Of a stretch of 64,000 bases of DNA, positions 52,690-60,829 are shown piece by piece (position 1 is the first letter of the stretch; the number at the start of each line of letters is the position of its first letter). Both the position numbers and the translations under genes were made by a program. The notes beneath the pieces are model-generated. The model ran no database searches. It saw only the letters and a list, made by a program, of their open reading frames with translations, and had not been told where the DNA came from. Source of the DNA: Candidatus Bathyarchaeia archaeon. GTDB lineage: Archaea > Thermoproteota > Bathyarchaeia > 40CM-2-53-6. The stretch spans positions 186,001 through 250,000 of the forward strand of contig DASYWW010000037.1 in assembly GCA_035935655.1 (NCBI GenBank), read 5' to 3'.

Positions 52690-53117
52690 TTCTTCCACGC
52701 TAGCTTACCCTGCCGCCTCCTCAACGACGGGAAGCTCTGTTGAAACTCCCTGTAAACTGTTTCTTCTACTCGTCCGCCGTGTTGCAGAATGTAGCTTGCC
52801 TCACGTGATTTTCTTCCCAAGAGGTACGGAAGTATTCTAGTGATGACTGCCACTGCTCGAGATCCTTGTGCCTCAGCCTCATAGCGACCCTTTCGAGGCC
52901 CCATTAGGGCGACGCCCATCAGAGCAGCTGCCCTTCCAATAGGTTCAGGTTCATAAATGCCTATTCTTACTCTTGCACGGAAGTATCTCTTGCCATTCAC
53001 CGGTGCGCTCATGTAGGTAACTTCACCATCGGCGAGAATCAAAGCTCCCAGCCAAGCAGCATTGACCTCTTGGCCAAGCGGAGCAATCATCTGGGCCGTT
53101 ATTGGCTTGCTTCCCAT
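52647..53117 (-). CDS. Mini LAGLIDADG protein, 3' end antisense to a tRNA
   Basis: 156 residues. A single LAGLIDADG-like motif is in AAWLGALILADGEVTY (about 20-35), followed by a compact RARVRIGIYEPEPIGRAA fold. The last ~14 residues come from the opposite strand of the multi-intron tRNA (stop at 52647). Small one-motif enzymes act as homodimers; its neighbour's introns are its likely targets. ATG at 53117. Confidence 0.7.
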   Translation of the reverse strand: MGSKPITAQMIAPLGQEVNAAWLGALILADGEVTYMSAPVNGKRYFRARVRIGIYEPEPIGRAAALMGVALMGPRKGRYEAEAQGSRAVAVITRILPYLLGRKSREASYILQHGGRVEETVYREFQQSFPSLRRRQGKLAWKNGAPGGIFRGQGRL

Positions 53118-53344
53118 TACGAACCCAGACTATCGAGATACTGTTCAGCATATGCTGAAGAGGCGTCCGAAGCTTTATTCCCTTTCCCTAGAAACTTCGG
53201 TCCAGAGGCCTGTGGGTCTTGAGGACACCTTAGACCTCCGTGGCAGCACTCTCACCTTGGTTCATCCTACGCAAACTAAACGCTCGCGCATTCTTATTGA
53301 GTGTTCTGTCATGTCTTCGGTTGATCGATGACTAGACTTGCTCT
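53118..53344. other. Non-coding spacer between mini-endonuclease and TnpB relic
   Basis: About 230 bases with no convincing ORF or RNA. The minus strand upstream of the endonuclease ATG is A/T-poor with one AATAAAG-like stretch near 53180 that could be a weak promoter. Nothing else supported. Confidence 0.4.
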
Positions 53345-53595
53345 CATCGACTCGGAGGATTACCGTAGTCGTCGGGTTCCCCCTCACTGCTTTACCTGAG
53401 AGCCCTTGCGCCTCGGAGACGAGCAGTCTCTTCTTGGCAGTGAACGGTCAAACCTCTATCGCCCCCTCATGCCCGTAGCGTGGTAGCTTGGCACATTGCC
53501 ATGCCAGGGATTTTACGGTGGCCAACCACCGGTTATCCCAGTTTTGACCCGTCGCGTGGTCGAAGTCGCTCTCCTCATCCCAACGTGACAAGCTC
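53345..53595 (-). pseudogene. Decayed TnpB 3' end with retained omega-RNA-like segment
   Basis: Reading the minus strand, 53414 to 53345 matches the right end of the intact tnpB (27462-27531), from GAGGCGCAAGG to GAGTCGATG, with one to a few substitutions per block. Further upstream are traces of the zinc-ribbon and final RuvC region (ACCGTAAAATCCCTGGCATGG against ACAGTAATGG...), but frames are broken and the catalytic Asp codon is lost. It is a relic of the same IS200/IS605-type family. Confidence 0.65.
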
Positions 53596-53751
53596 ATACA
53601 ACGAACGCCTCTGCGATGTGACCGGTCATTCCTCGAACATAACAGTCAGAGCTGACCGAAGCCACCACCTCTCACCAGCAAACCGAAGAGTTGCGAGTGG
53701 TACGACCGTAGGGCTTATTTTGGCCAGAGCTTCTCTGTCATTTTTTTACGA

Positions 53752-53863
53752 GCGGGGGTACCATAGCCAGGTCAAATGGGCAGTGGGCTCAACAAGATCC
53801 CGCCAAGGGCTTAGGACCCTGTGGCGAAGGCCTTCGTGGGTTCGAATCCCACCCCCCGCACCA
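53752..53863 (+). tRNA. tRNA-Leu (TAG) with an intron near position 29/30
   Basis: Acceptor GCGGGGG / CCCCCGC, D-stem CCAT/ATGG, T-arm GTGGG-TTCGAAT-CCCAC, A73 and encoded CCA all fit. The anticodon loop C-T-TAG-G-A is at 53810-53816. The anticodon stem is CAGGG/CCCTG only if 24 bases (about 53784-53807) are removed, giving a non-canonical intron at 29/30. Long variable arm (TGGCGAAGGCCTTC) is as expected for tRNA-Leu. Confidence 0.9.
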
Positions 53864-53966
53864 ATGAAATCAGCGTGAGTTTTTGCGAGAAATGGGCCAC
53901 TCACAGACCTCGGACGGAAAAACGATCCGATGGTGGCCAGGCGCGAAAGGCTTGTTTGACAGCGCC

Positions 53967-54956
53967 CTAGCGTCTTTGCCTTTTCTTGCTGAACCCTGAC
54001 ACAAGGCGCCTTTCAGAAATGAAGGAGAAAACGCCCAGAACTGATACGGAGAGGATTACTAACCCCATAACTGTCTCAGGCGTGTCGCTGAACACAACTA
54101 TGATCAAGTCGCCGTTCGCAACTGACCTCGCCGGAGCTGTAACCTTTGAAGTCAAACGATAGAATAGTCCATAGAACACGCGGCTACCTCCGCCGGGTTC
54201 ATTTATCGTCGTGAGGATCTCGACACCCAAAAGCCCTCCCCTGAACGACCAACTGAGAAGGTTACCGGGATCATATCCAAACGTCCATTTTGAGATAGGG
54301 GTATTGATTGTGCTAAAGTTCAGTGTTTCAACATTCTTCACCAAGATGGGAAAATCCCGCGGGAGCAACGGATGTCCGTTTACTAGAAACGTAAACCTGA
54401 TTGGGGAACCCAGACCCCCCCGGCTCGCACTCGCAAGTTGACCGGCCACGTTCACGAGATACCCCGTGCCGATGTTGTTCACCTCGTAGCCTCCAACAGT
54501 GACGTTAGAAGGCACTGAGAACGACTTCCAAGCCATATCCACCTGTGAGTTTCCCGACTTGTCAGTTTGGATCCCACTCAGATCAAAACTCAGGGAGATG
54601 TTCAACCACTGAATCGAAGTGCTATTCATCCAAGAAGAAGACCTGGATTGGAGAACCAAGTTAGAGACACGGGCAGATGAATCCTTTGCCCCAATCGCTT
54701 GCTGAACCGCAGCCGCAAGGCTCGTCGAGTTAGAGCCCTCTAGGACACCACTGAACTGTGGTAGAGTAAACGATGCTTCGTATGCCGTGATATTCTGGAA
54801 GATGCTCAAATTGGCTGATGCATGAACTACCCCATTGGCGACGTTGGCCGACAGACTGGCGAGCGGAGCAGAGGCGTCCACTCTCGGTGGAGAGAAGGCT
54901 GCCAAGACGAGTAGGAGGAGAGCGCCAACAATTACAGTCCGCTTAGCCGGAGTCAT
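53967..54956 (-). CDS. Secreted beta-rich protein with C-terminal membrane anchor
   Basis: 329 residues. Signal peptide VIVGALLLLVLAAFSPPRVDA at the start, an exterior beta domain, and a membrane helix (VMGLVILSVSVLGVFSFI) followed by a basic tail (SGFSKKRQRR). No enzyme motif or family is recognised. A cell-surface component, perhaps related to nearby transporters; divergent from the 55038 gene by 81 bases. Confidence 0.6.
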   Translation of the reverse strand: MTPAKRTVIVGALLLLVLAAFSPPRVDASAPLASLSANVANGVVHASANLSIFQNITAYEASFTLPQFSGVLEGSNSTSLAAAVQQAIGAKDSSARVSNLVLQSRSSSWMNSTSIQWLNISLSFDLSGIQTDKSGNSQVDMAWKSFSVPSNVTVGGYEVNNIGTGYLVNVAGQLASASRGGLGSPIRFTFLVNGHPLLPRDFPILVKNVETLNFSTINTPISKWTFGYDPGNLLSWSFRGGLLGVEILTTINEPGGGSRVFYGLFYRLTSKVTAPARSVANGDLIIVVFSDTPETVMGLVILSVSVLGVFSFISERRLVSGFSKKRQRR

Positions 54957-55037
54957 ATTCCGCTAGAATTATCAATCGGAAACGCATCTCTTAAAGGTAG
55001 TCGAGCGATCGACTCTATCGAAGGCGACTAATCCGTC

Positions 55038-55931
55038 TTGGCCGCGGGAAGGACAATTAAGACCGTCAAGAAAAAGTCAAAGAGGAGGCTATTCCTCGCT
55101 CTTTCAATCACGCTTATAGTCATCTTCGGGGGAGTTGGGTATCTCCTGTTCTATAATCCCTACCAGGGAGGGCTGGCGATCGATTGGCAATTGAAGATCG
55201 TATTTTATGACCTGCAGACCGGGACGAATGTTACACTACCGCCTGGTATCGGAGTTCAGGGTGAAATAATCAACAACTACACTCTCTTTCGATACGGTCC
55301 TGACCGTTACGCACCGATTAGTACTCGCGACACTACTGGAACCGTCTACGTTCAATCGACTGTGCCGACGATCTATACGTTCGGAGACCTGTTCAACATC
55401 TGGGGAAAGCAATTCAACCAAAAATGCGTTCCCAACCCCCTGACAAATTTCGCAACTCTCTATTGCACTAGGCCGGGCGAGGCGATAGTCTGGGACGCTG
55501 ATAATGATGGTGGCAGCTACGATCCCTCGGATCAGGTAATGCTTCTCGGCAACAACACAGCTCCTGCTCAAGGTTCGCCCCTCAGTACCGATCCTCACAT
55601 CAAATACGTTGACTCCGACAGCAATAGTCAATGGGATCCCGGGGAGACAATAGTCTATGATTCGAACTTAAACGGAATCTACGATTCCGGCGATAGGCTC
55701 ATAGCAGGAACGACCCCCTCCACCGGCACACAGCTGAAGTCTGATTCGAGAATCTACTTCATAGATTCCGTGGTTCAGAATGGCACTTGGGATCCTCCCA
55801 TACTCCCACCGGCCATGATTGATATTGGTCTTGACAAGGAACGATGCGTTAACCAGGCACTGGGCCTTTCAGCCAACAAGAGCTGGGAGATCATCATTAA
55901 CTCGCCAGTTGGCGTGTCGCAGCATTGCTAG
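55038..55931 (+). CDS. Exported protein with EF-hand/dockerin-like calcium repeats
   Basis: 297 residues, TTG start. A lysine-rich N-terminus and one transmembrane/signal segment (LFLALSITLIVIFGGVGYLLF), then a beta domain with Asp-rich repeats: DADNDGGSYDPSDQ, DSDSNSQWDPGE, DSNLNGIYDSGDR. These resemble calcium-binding loops of dockerin or EF-hand type (D-x-N/D-x-D/N-G). Likely calcium-stabilised and extracytoplasmic. Function unknown. Confidence 0.65.
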   Translation: MAAGRTIKTVKKKSKRRLFLALSITLIVIFGGVGYLLFYNPYQGGLAIDWQLKIVFYDLQTGTNVTLPPGIGVQGEIINNYTLFRYGPDRYAPISTRDTTGTVYVQSTVPTIYTFGDLFNIWGKQFNQKCVPNPLTNFATLYCTRPGEAIVWDADNDGGSYDPSDQVMLLGNNTAPAQGSPLSTDPHIKYVDSDSNSQWDPGETIVYDSNLNGIYDSGDRLIAGTTPSTGTQLKSDSRIYFIDSVVQNGTWDPPILPPAMIDIGLDKERCVNQALGLSANKSWEIIINSPVGVSQHC

Positions 55932-55988
55932 CTGGTTGAGCTGCTCAGAACCTTGAGACCGCTCGTAGGAGTGGTCTGCCTAGTTTGA

Positions 55989-57014
55989 TTATGAGGCGGT
56001 AAATGGTTGGTCAACCAAATGGCAGGCGACCCAGTGGTTCTTTTCAACCTCCATTAATGGAGGATCCACTGATGTGCACCTGATATGAGCATATGGACAG
56101 CGCGTGTTGAAATGGCACCCCGGAGGGGGCGCGATAGGACTGGGAATCTCACCACTGATCACTTCTCCTGTGCGTTTGATCGCAGGGTCGGGAACAGGAA
56201 CCGCTCCAATCAGGGCCCTAGTGTAAGGATGAAGAGGTCTGTTAATTATCGCATCAACATCCCCTAGCTCAACTACTCTTCCAAGATACATGACCGCAAC
56301 CCTGTCACAAATGTGGCGCGCTAAGGCGAGGTCGTGAGTAATGTAGAGAAAAGACGCTCCCCGCTTCTGAACCAGAGTCAGCATCAAGTTCAGAACTTCG
56401 GCCCTAATCGAAACGTCAAGCATAGAAACAGGCTCGTCTGCCACAACGAACTCGGGATTCAGCACGAAAGCCCGTGCAACAGCGACCCTTTGTCTCTGCC
56501 CGCCGCTCATCTCATGCGGGAATCTATGCATGAACTCCTCAGGGGGAACAAGCTCGACCTCTCGCAAGATCTGCTTCACTCTCTCATCAAGCTCATCACG
56601 AGTCTTCGTGACTTTTTGAATTCGCAGCGGCTCAGCGACGATATCCTTGATCATCATTCTAGGGTTCAGGGATTCAAAGGGATCCTGGAAGATGATTTGC
56701 ATTTCCTTACGGAGAGGTTTGAGTTCTCTCGAGGAGAGATGGGAAATGTCTTTCCCCTTGTAGAGGATCTTCCCTTCAGTCGGGTCGGTGAGCCTAATCA
56801 GTAGCCTTCCCGTGGTCGTCTTTCCGCTTCCGCTTTCTCCGACGAGCCCTAAGACTTCACCCTTCCTGACGAAGAGATTTATCCCGTCAACTGCCCGTAC
56901 CAGAAGCTCCGACCGAGCGAAGAGAGTCGAGGCAAATCCACGTTTTATCGGAAAGTATTTTTTCAGTCCTTGGGCGGCTATTATTTCCTCATTTTCCAAA
57001 TTGCTCAGATCCAT
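55989..57014 (-). CDS. oppF: Oligopeptide ABC transporter ATP-binding protein
   Basis: 341 residues. Walker A in GLVGESGSGKTTTGRLLI, signature HEMSGGQRQRVAVARAF, Walker B VVADEPVSMLD, and an OppF/DppF C-terminal zinc- or peptide-loop-type tail (GCHFNTRCPYAHIRC). Together with oppD it energises the permeases oppB and oppC. Its start is just three bases below the end of oppD, so coupling is likely. Confidence 0.93.
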   Translation of the reverse strand: MDLSNLENEEIIAAQGLKKYFPIKRGFASTLFARSELLVRAVDGINLFVRKGEVLGLVGESGSGKTTTGRLLIRLTDPTEGKILYKGKDISHLSSRELKPLRKEMQIIFQDPFESLNPRMMIKDIVAEPLRIQKVTKTRDELDERVKQILREVELVPPEEFMHRFPHEMSGGQRQRVAVARAFVLNPEFVVADEPVSMLDVSIRAEVLNLMLTLVQKRGASFLYITHDLALARHICDRVAVMYLGRVVELGDVDAIINRPLHPYTRALIGAVPVPDPAIKRTGEVISGEIPSPIAPPPGCHFNTRCPYAHIRCTSVDPPLMEVEKNHWVACHLVDQPFTAS

Positions 57015-57017
57015 TTC

Positions 57018-57974
57018 CTAGTAGAGATAACACGCCACCGAATGGTTTGAGGAGCCCGACTTTTTCATTTCTGGGAACGTTGTCTTGCAAACATCCATCG
57101 CGAAGGGGCACCTCGGATGGAACGGGCACCCGCTGGGGGGGGACAGAAGGTCCGGAGGCTGGCCGGGGATCGAGGTAAGCTTCTTCCTCTCCCCCTTGAT
57201 ACTGGGAAAAGCGCCCAATAGACCTTGAGTGTAGGGATGAAGAGGTTCCTTGAACACGGCCTCGGCATCTCCATATTCCACAATATGACCAGCGTACATT
57301 ATCGCAATCTTCTCACATACTTCAGCAACCAATGACAAGTCGTGACTTATCACCATCATGGAGAGGCCCAATTTCTCCTTTAGGCCTCGCATCAACTGCA
57401 GGACTTGCGCCTGGACAACTACGTCGAGAGCAGTTCCCGGTTCGTCGGCTATCAACAATTTCGGGTTCGAGGCAAGGGCCATTGCAATCAACGCCCGTTG
57501 GCGCATTCCACCACTGAACTCGTGTGGATAATTTCTGACTCGGGAGGGCTCGACTCCCACCATCTCGAAAAGTGCCTCTGCACGTCTCCATGCTTCCGAC
57601 TTGGATACGTTCGGTTCATGCAATCTTATTGCTTCGACTATTTGGTCGCCCACTTTGAACACGGGATTCAAGGCATTCATGGCGCCTTGAAACACTATAG
57701 AGATTCCTTTCCATCGTATCTTGCGCATCTCTTTATCGTTCAGCGGAACCAGGTCTGTTCCATCGAAGATTATCTTGCCCCTCCTTACTCGGCCCCCCAT
57801 GGGGAGAATTTTCAGGATCGACAGCGCGACAGTTGTCTTTCCGCATCCAGATTCTCCGACAACCCCTAGAGCTTCTCCTTTTTCGATTTCAAAGTTAACG
57901 TTCTCAGCCGCCTTCACCCATCCTCTCAGGATGCGATACTGAGTAGTTAGATCTTGGACTTGCAGCAATGGCAT
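57018..57974 (-). CDS. oppD: Oligopeptide ABC transporter ATP-binding protein
   Basis: 318 residues. Walker A GVVGESGCGKTTVALSIL, signature HEFSGGMRQRALIAMAL, Walker B LIADEPGTALDVVVQ, and the typical C-terminal GCPFHPRCPFAMDVC. Partner of oppF in the OppBCDF importer. ATG start at 57974. Confidence 0.93.
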   Translation of the reverse strand: MPLLQVQDLTTQYRILRGWVKAAENVNFEIEKGEALGVVGESGCGKTTVALSILKILPMGGRVRRGKIIFDGTDLVPLNDKEMRKIRWKGISIVFQGAMNALNPVFKVGDQIVEAIRLHEPNVSKSEAWRRAEALFEMVGVEPSRVRNYPHEFSGGMRQRALIAMALASNPKLLIADEPGTALDVVVQAQVLQLMRGLKEKLGLSMMVISHDLSLVAEVCEKIAIMYAGHIVEYGDAEAVFKEPLHPYTQGLLGAFPSIKGERKKLTSIPGQPPDLLSPPSGCPFHPRCPFAMDVCKTTFPEMKKSGSSNHSVACYLY

Positions 57975-58095
57975 ATTGGTGATCGCTCTAGGTCCGGTCC
58001 TCGCAAAACAATCTCAAGGGCGAAGATAAGGCTTGGGGATAGTTGACGGCTTGAAGATTGATACGACCCTACGGCTGCTGCTAGGTGTATCCCGA

Positions 58096-59520
58096 CTAGC
58101 GACGTCGTCTCAGCCTCGGGTTGAAAATCGCATCGAACCCAAATCCGAGGAGAATGAATGACAGAGACAACACAGCGATTCCCAGCCCTGGTGGAATGAT
58201 CCACCACCACGGGAGCGAAACACCGCCTCTTGCTTCCGCAAGCATTCTACCCCAGGTCGTTTCGGTTAGGCTTCCAAGTCCGAGAAAGCTAAGGGCTGCC
58301 TCCCCGACGATCGCAGACGGAACAGATAACGCGAGGTTGACATAGGTTAGCGAGACAATGTTGGTGAAGATGTGCCGGATTACTATGTATCCCGTCCCCG
58401 CTCCCGAGGCTTTGGCAGCCTCGATGAATGGTCTTTCTCGCAGACTCAGGACTTGAGAGCGGACGAGCCTAGCGAACCCCATCCAGCCGAGAAAACCGAG
58501 GACAAAAATGATGTTGGTAAGACTTTGTCCGAGCACGGCGACCAGGACGATTAGCAACGGGAGTGATGGAATTACAAGCATCATATCGGTGAACCGCATC
58601 AAAACCTCGTCAACTAGTTTTCCCAGGTATCCGGCCATGAGACCCACCAGCAGTCCTAGCCCAATGCCAATGACGGTGGCCGTAAGGCCTACGATGAGCG
58701 AGAGTCGGGCGCCGTAGACAAATTGCGTGAAAACATCATAGCCGGAATCATCCGTGCCCATCCAGCCAAAAGTGTTGCCGAACACAGCCAACTGGAATTC
58801 CTTTACTGAAACGTCTGCATGAAAGTTGCCGTTTGGTAAGGTTAGCTCCAGAACGTATCGATAGGTTCCTGGAACGTTGAAGATAACTTCCGCCGCATTT
58901 AAGCTCGTCCCACCGAGACGCAGCGTCTGGGCGACGTTATTCGCATCTAGAGAGCCGACAGGGGAGTAGGTCTGCGCATTGGTTAAGGTCTGTGTCCAGA
59001 AGGTGAAGTTCTCCTCGGTTGGCATCCGGTACAACTTTGTCACATAGTCAGTAGCGTTGAACGGACTGGAACGGTCTTTCACGATGACGATTGAGTTTCC
59101 AAGGAAATCTTTGGACTCTCCCTGATATGGGTAGTTGAGCGTCTTTACCAGTTGGATTTTTCCCCCTAACGTAGAGTTGACGGCGAAGTCGAGAGAATTC
59201 GACGTTTGACTATTTTTCGTCAACGTGATTCCGGATCCCACTGTGTTGTAGGTCAACTGCGAGAACTGGGTATTCTGACTATATCCTCCTGCACCGGTGT
59301 AGAACGTTATCCAGCTTGGAGGGTCAAGAGAAGCGGAGACTACCTCCTGCTTCGGATGATAAGGCGTTAACAGCGGTGCTGCTACGGCGAGAACAAGGAA
59401 AAACAGCAATAGGACAAGCCCGGCGGCAGCCATCCTGGTAGAGAGAAGAGATTGGAAGAATTTCTTGAGTCGAATAATGCGATATGGTACTCTTGACGCC
59501 GTCGACAAGACGTGGCTCAC
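58096..59520 (-). CDS. oppC: Oligopeptide ABC permease with large exterior insertion
   Basis: 474 residues. The first membrane helix (MAAAGLVLLLFFLVLAVAAPLL) is followed by about 180 residues of Ser/Thr/Asn-rich exterior sequence not found in bacterial OppC (usually near 300 residues), then the core: WMGTDDSGYDVFTQFVYGAR, EAAKASGAGTGYIVIRHI (EAA loop) and PSAIVGEAALSFLGLG. The insertion may be a substrate-docking module. Confidence 0.88.
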   Translation of the reverse strand: MSHVLSTASRVPYRIIRLKKFFQSLLSTRMAAAGLVLLLFFLVLAVAAPLLTPYHPKQEVVSASLDPPSWITFYTGAGGYSQNTQFSQLTYNTVGSGITLTKNSQTSNSLDFAVNSTLGGKIQLVKTLNYPYQGESKDFLGNSIVIVKDRSSPFNATDYVTKLYRMPTEENFTFWTQTLTNAQTYSPVGSLDANNVAQTLRLGGTSLNAAEVIFNVPGTYRYVLELTLPNGNFHADVSVKEFQLAVFGNTFGWMGTDDSGYDVFTQFVYGARLSLIVGLTATVIGIGLGLLVGLMAGYLGKLVDEVLMRFTDMMLVIPSLPLLIVLVAVLGQSLTNIIFVLGFLGWMGFARLVRSQVLSLRERPFIEAAKASGAGTGYIVIRHIFTNIVSLTYVNLALSVPSAIVGEAALSFLGLGSLTETTWGRMLAEARGGVSLPWWWIIPPGLGIAVLSLSFILLGFGFDAIFNPRLRRRR

Positions 59521-60551
59521 TCGTATTTTATCCGCGGGTCTATGATTCCGTAGACAATATCAGATATCAGATTCGCCCCGATGACGCACAGGGCGATGAT
59601 GTAGAACATTGCCTGCATGACCGGAAAGTCTTTGTTGTTGATCGCGTTGAAAATCCAGAGACCGAGACCATCCCAGAAGAAGACTGTCTCTGTAATAATG
59701 GCTCCCCCGAGCAAACCTCCAAAGCTAAGAGCTGCATTGGTAACGATTGGCAGGGACGCGTTCTTTAGCGCATGCTTGAACAGCACCCCCCAATTCGAAA
59801 CACCCTTCGCTTTTGCCGTAACAATGTAGTCTTCGCCAAGCGATTCCATCATCGTTGCCCTCGTTATCAGCAAATGCCCCCCATAGAAGAAGAGGGTAAG
59901 GACGGCTGCGGGCAGGAACAGATACTGAGTCCTGACAACTATCTGTGTAAGAAGCGGTGGCGGGTTGAGTATCCACTGCGGGGTTGCGGGCGTCACTCCT
60001 CCTGGGGGGAACCATCCCAAGGTCTGGGCGAAAATGAGTATGGCCAGAAGACCCATCCAGAACGTGGGAAGAGAATACGTGATAAGCGATATGATTACTG
60101 AACCATTGTCAAACAGAGACCCTCTTCTTGACGCGGATAGGACGCCGAGAAAGACTCCGATCAGGATTGAAAATGTAGTAGACACACCTAGCAGGATCAG
60201 CGTATTGTATAGTCTCCCTTCGTGAATCATCTCATCAAGAATAGGTTTGCCCGAAGAATAGGAATTTCCAAAGTCGAAGGTTACCATGCTCTTGAAATAC
60301 GCTAGAAATCGCTCGAGAAACGTCGTGCTGATGCACTCCCCAGCAGGGGTGAATCCTTTGCAGATACCATATGCTATCTGAAGGTGGTGGATAACCCGAG
60401 TGTCGTGCACCTTCGGATTCTGGGTCAAGTTCGCAATGGCCGCCTGAGTCCCGGGCAAAAGCTCGAATATCGTGAAGTTCAAGACTATTACAAACAGCAC
60501 GAGGATGACCGTGTTTATTCCTCGTTTAAGCAGGTATCCACGAAGACCCAT
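59517..60551 (-). CDS. oppB: Oligopeptide ABC permease
   Basis: 344 residues with about six membrane helices. Contains GNSYSSGKPILDEMIHEGR (the OppB exterior loop) and MMESLGEDYIVTAKAKGVSN (EAA-type loop). It overlaps the oppC start by four bases, so the two are coupled. With oppC it forms the pore. Confidence 0.92.
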   Translation of the reverse strand: MGLRGYLLKRGINTVILVLFVIVLNFTIFELLPGTQAAIANLTQNPKVHDTRVIHHLQIAYGICKGFTPAGECISTTFLERFLAYFKSMVTFDFGNSYSSGKPILDEMIHEGRLYNTLILLGVSTTFSILIGVFLGVLSASRRGSLFDNGSVIISLITYSLPTFWMGLLAILIFAQTLGWFPPGGVTPATPQWILNPPPLLTQIVVRTQYLFLPAAVLTLFFYGGHLLITRATMMESLGEDYIVTAKAKGVSNWGVLFKHALKNASLPIVTNAALSFGGLLGGAIITETVFFWDGLGLWIFNAINNKDFPVMQAMFYIIALCVIGANLISDIVYGIIDPRIKYE

Positions 60552-60829
60552 TTTTCAGACCGACGAGAGATACCACCCCTGTCATATGTAATTTAGCCTT
60601 ATCGGTAGCTGGTTCCGAACGTTTGTTTCAAAAGCAAGATTGGATGTTAATTGGGAAGGGAGCATCTGTGAATCGGGCCTTTCGGACCGGTGCACGCGCC
60701 CGAACCACCAATGTCGCGAAACGCCTGGGATTTTGAATATCTCCCCGTGACAGCCTCAGACCGCATCCAAGGCTACCGCAGGTATTTGAGAAAAATAAGA
60801 AGGGGAGTTTGACTTGATACGATGTTCTG
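60552..60829 (-). promoter_or_regulatory. Spacer between binding-protein gene and oppB
   Basis: 278 bases with no gene. On the minus strand the region just after the binding-protein stop contains a T-run (TTATTTTTCTC), suitable as an archaeal terminator, and farther on an A/T-rich stretch before oppB (AAATTACATATG) that could be its TATA box. Both are weak calls. Confidence 0.4.

Noticed and set aside
53480-53878. Plus-strand ORF running into tRNA-Leu
   Set aside because: It reads through the tRNA-Leu gene and the opposite strand of the TnpB relic and has no family resemblance.
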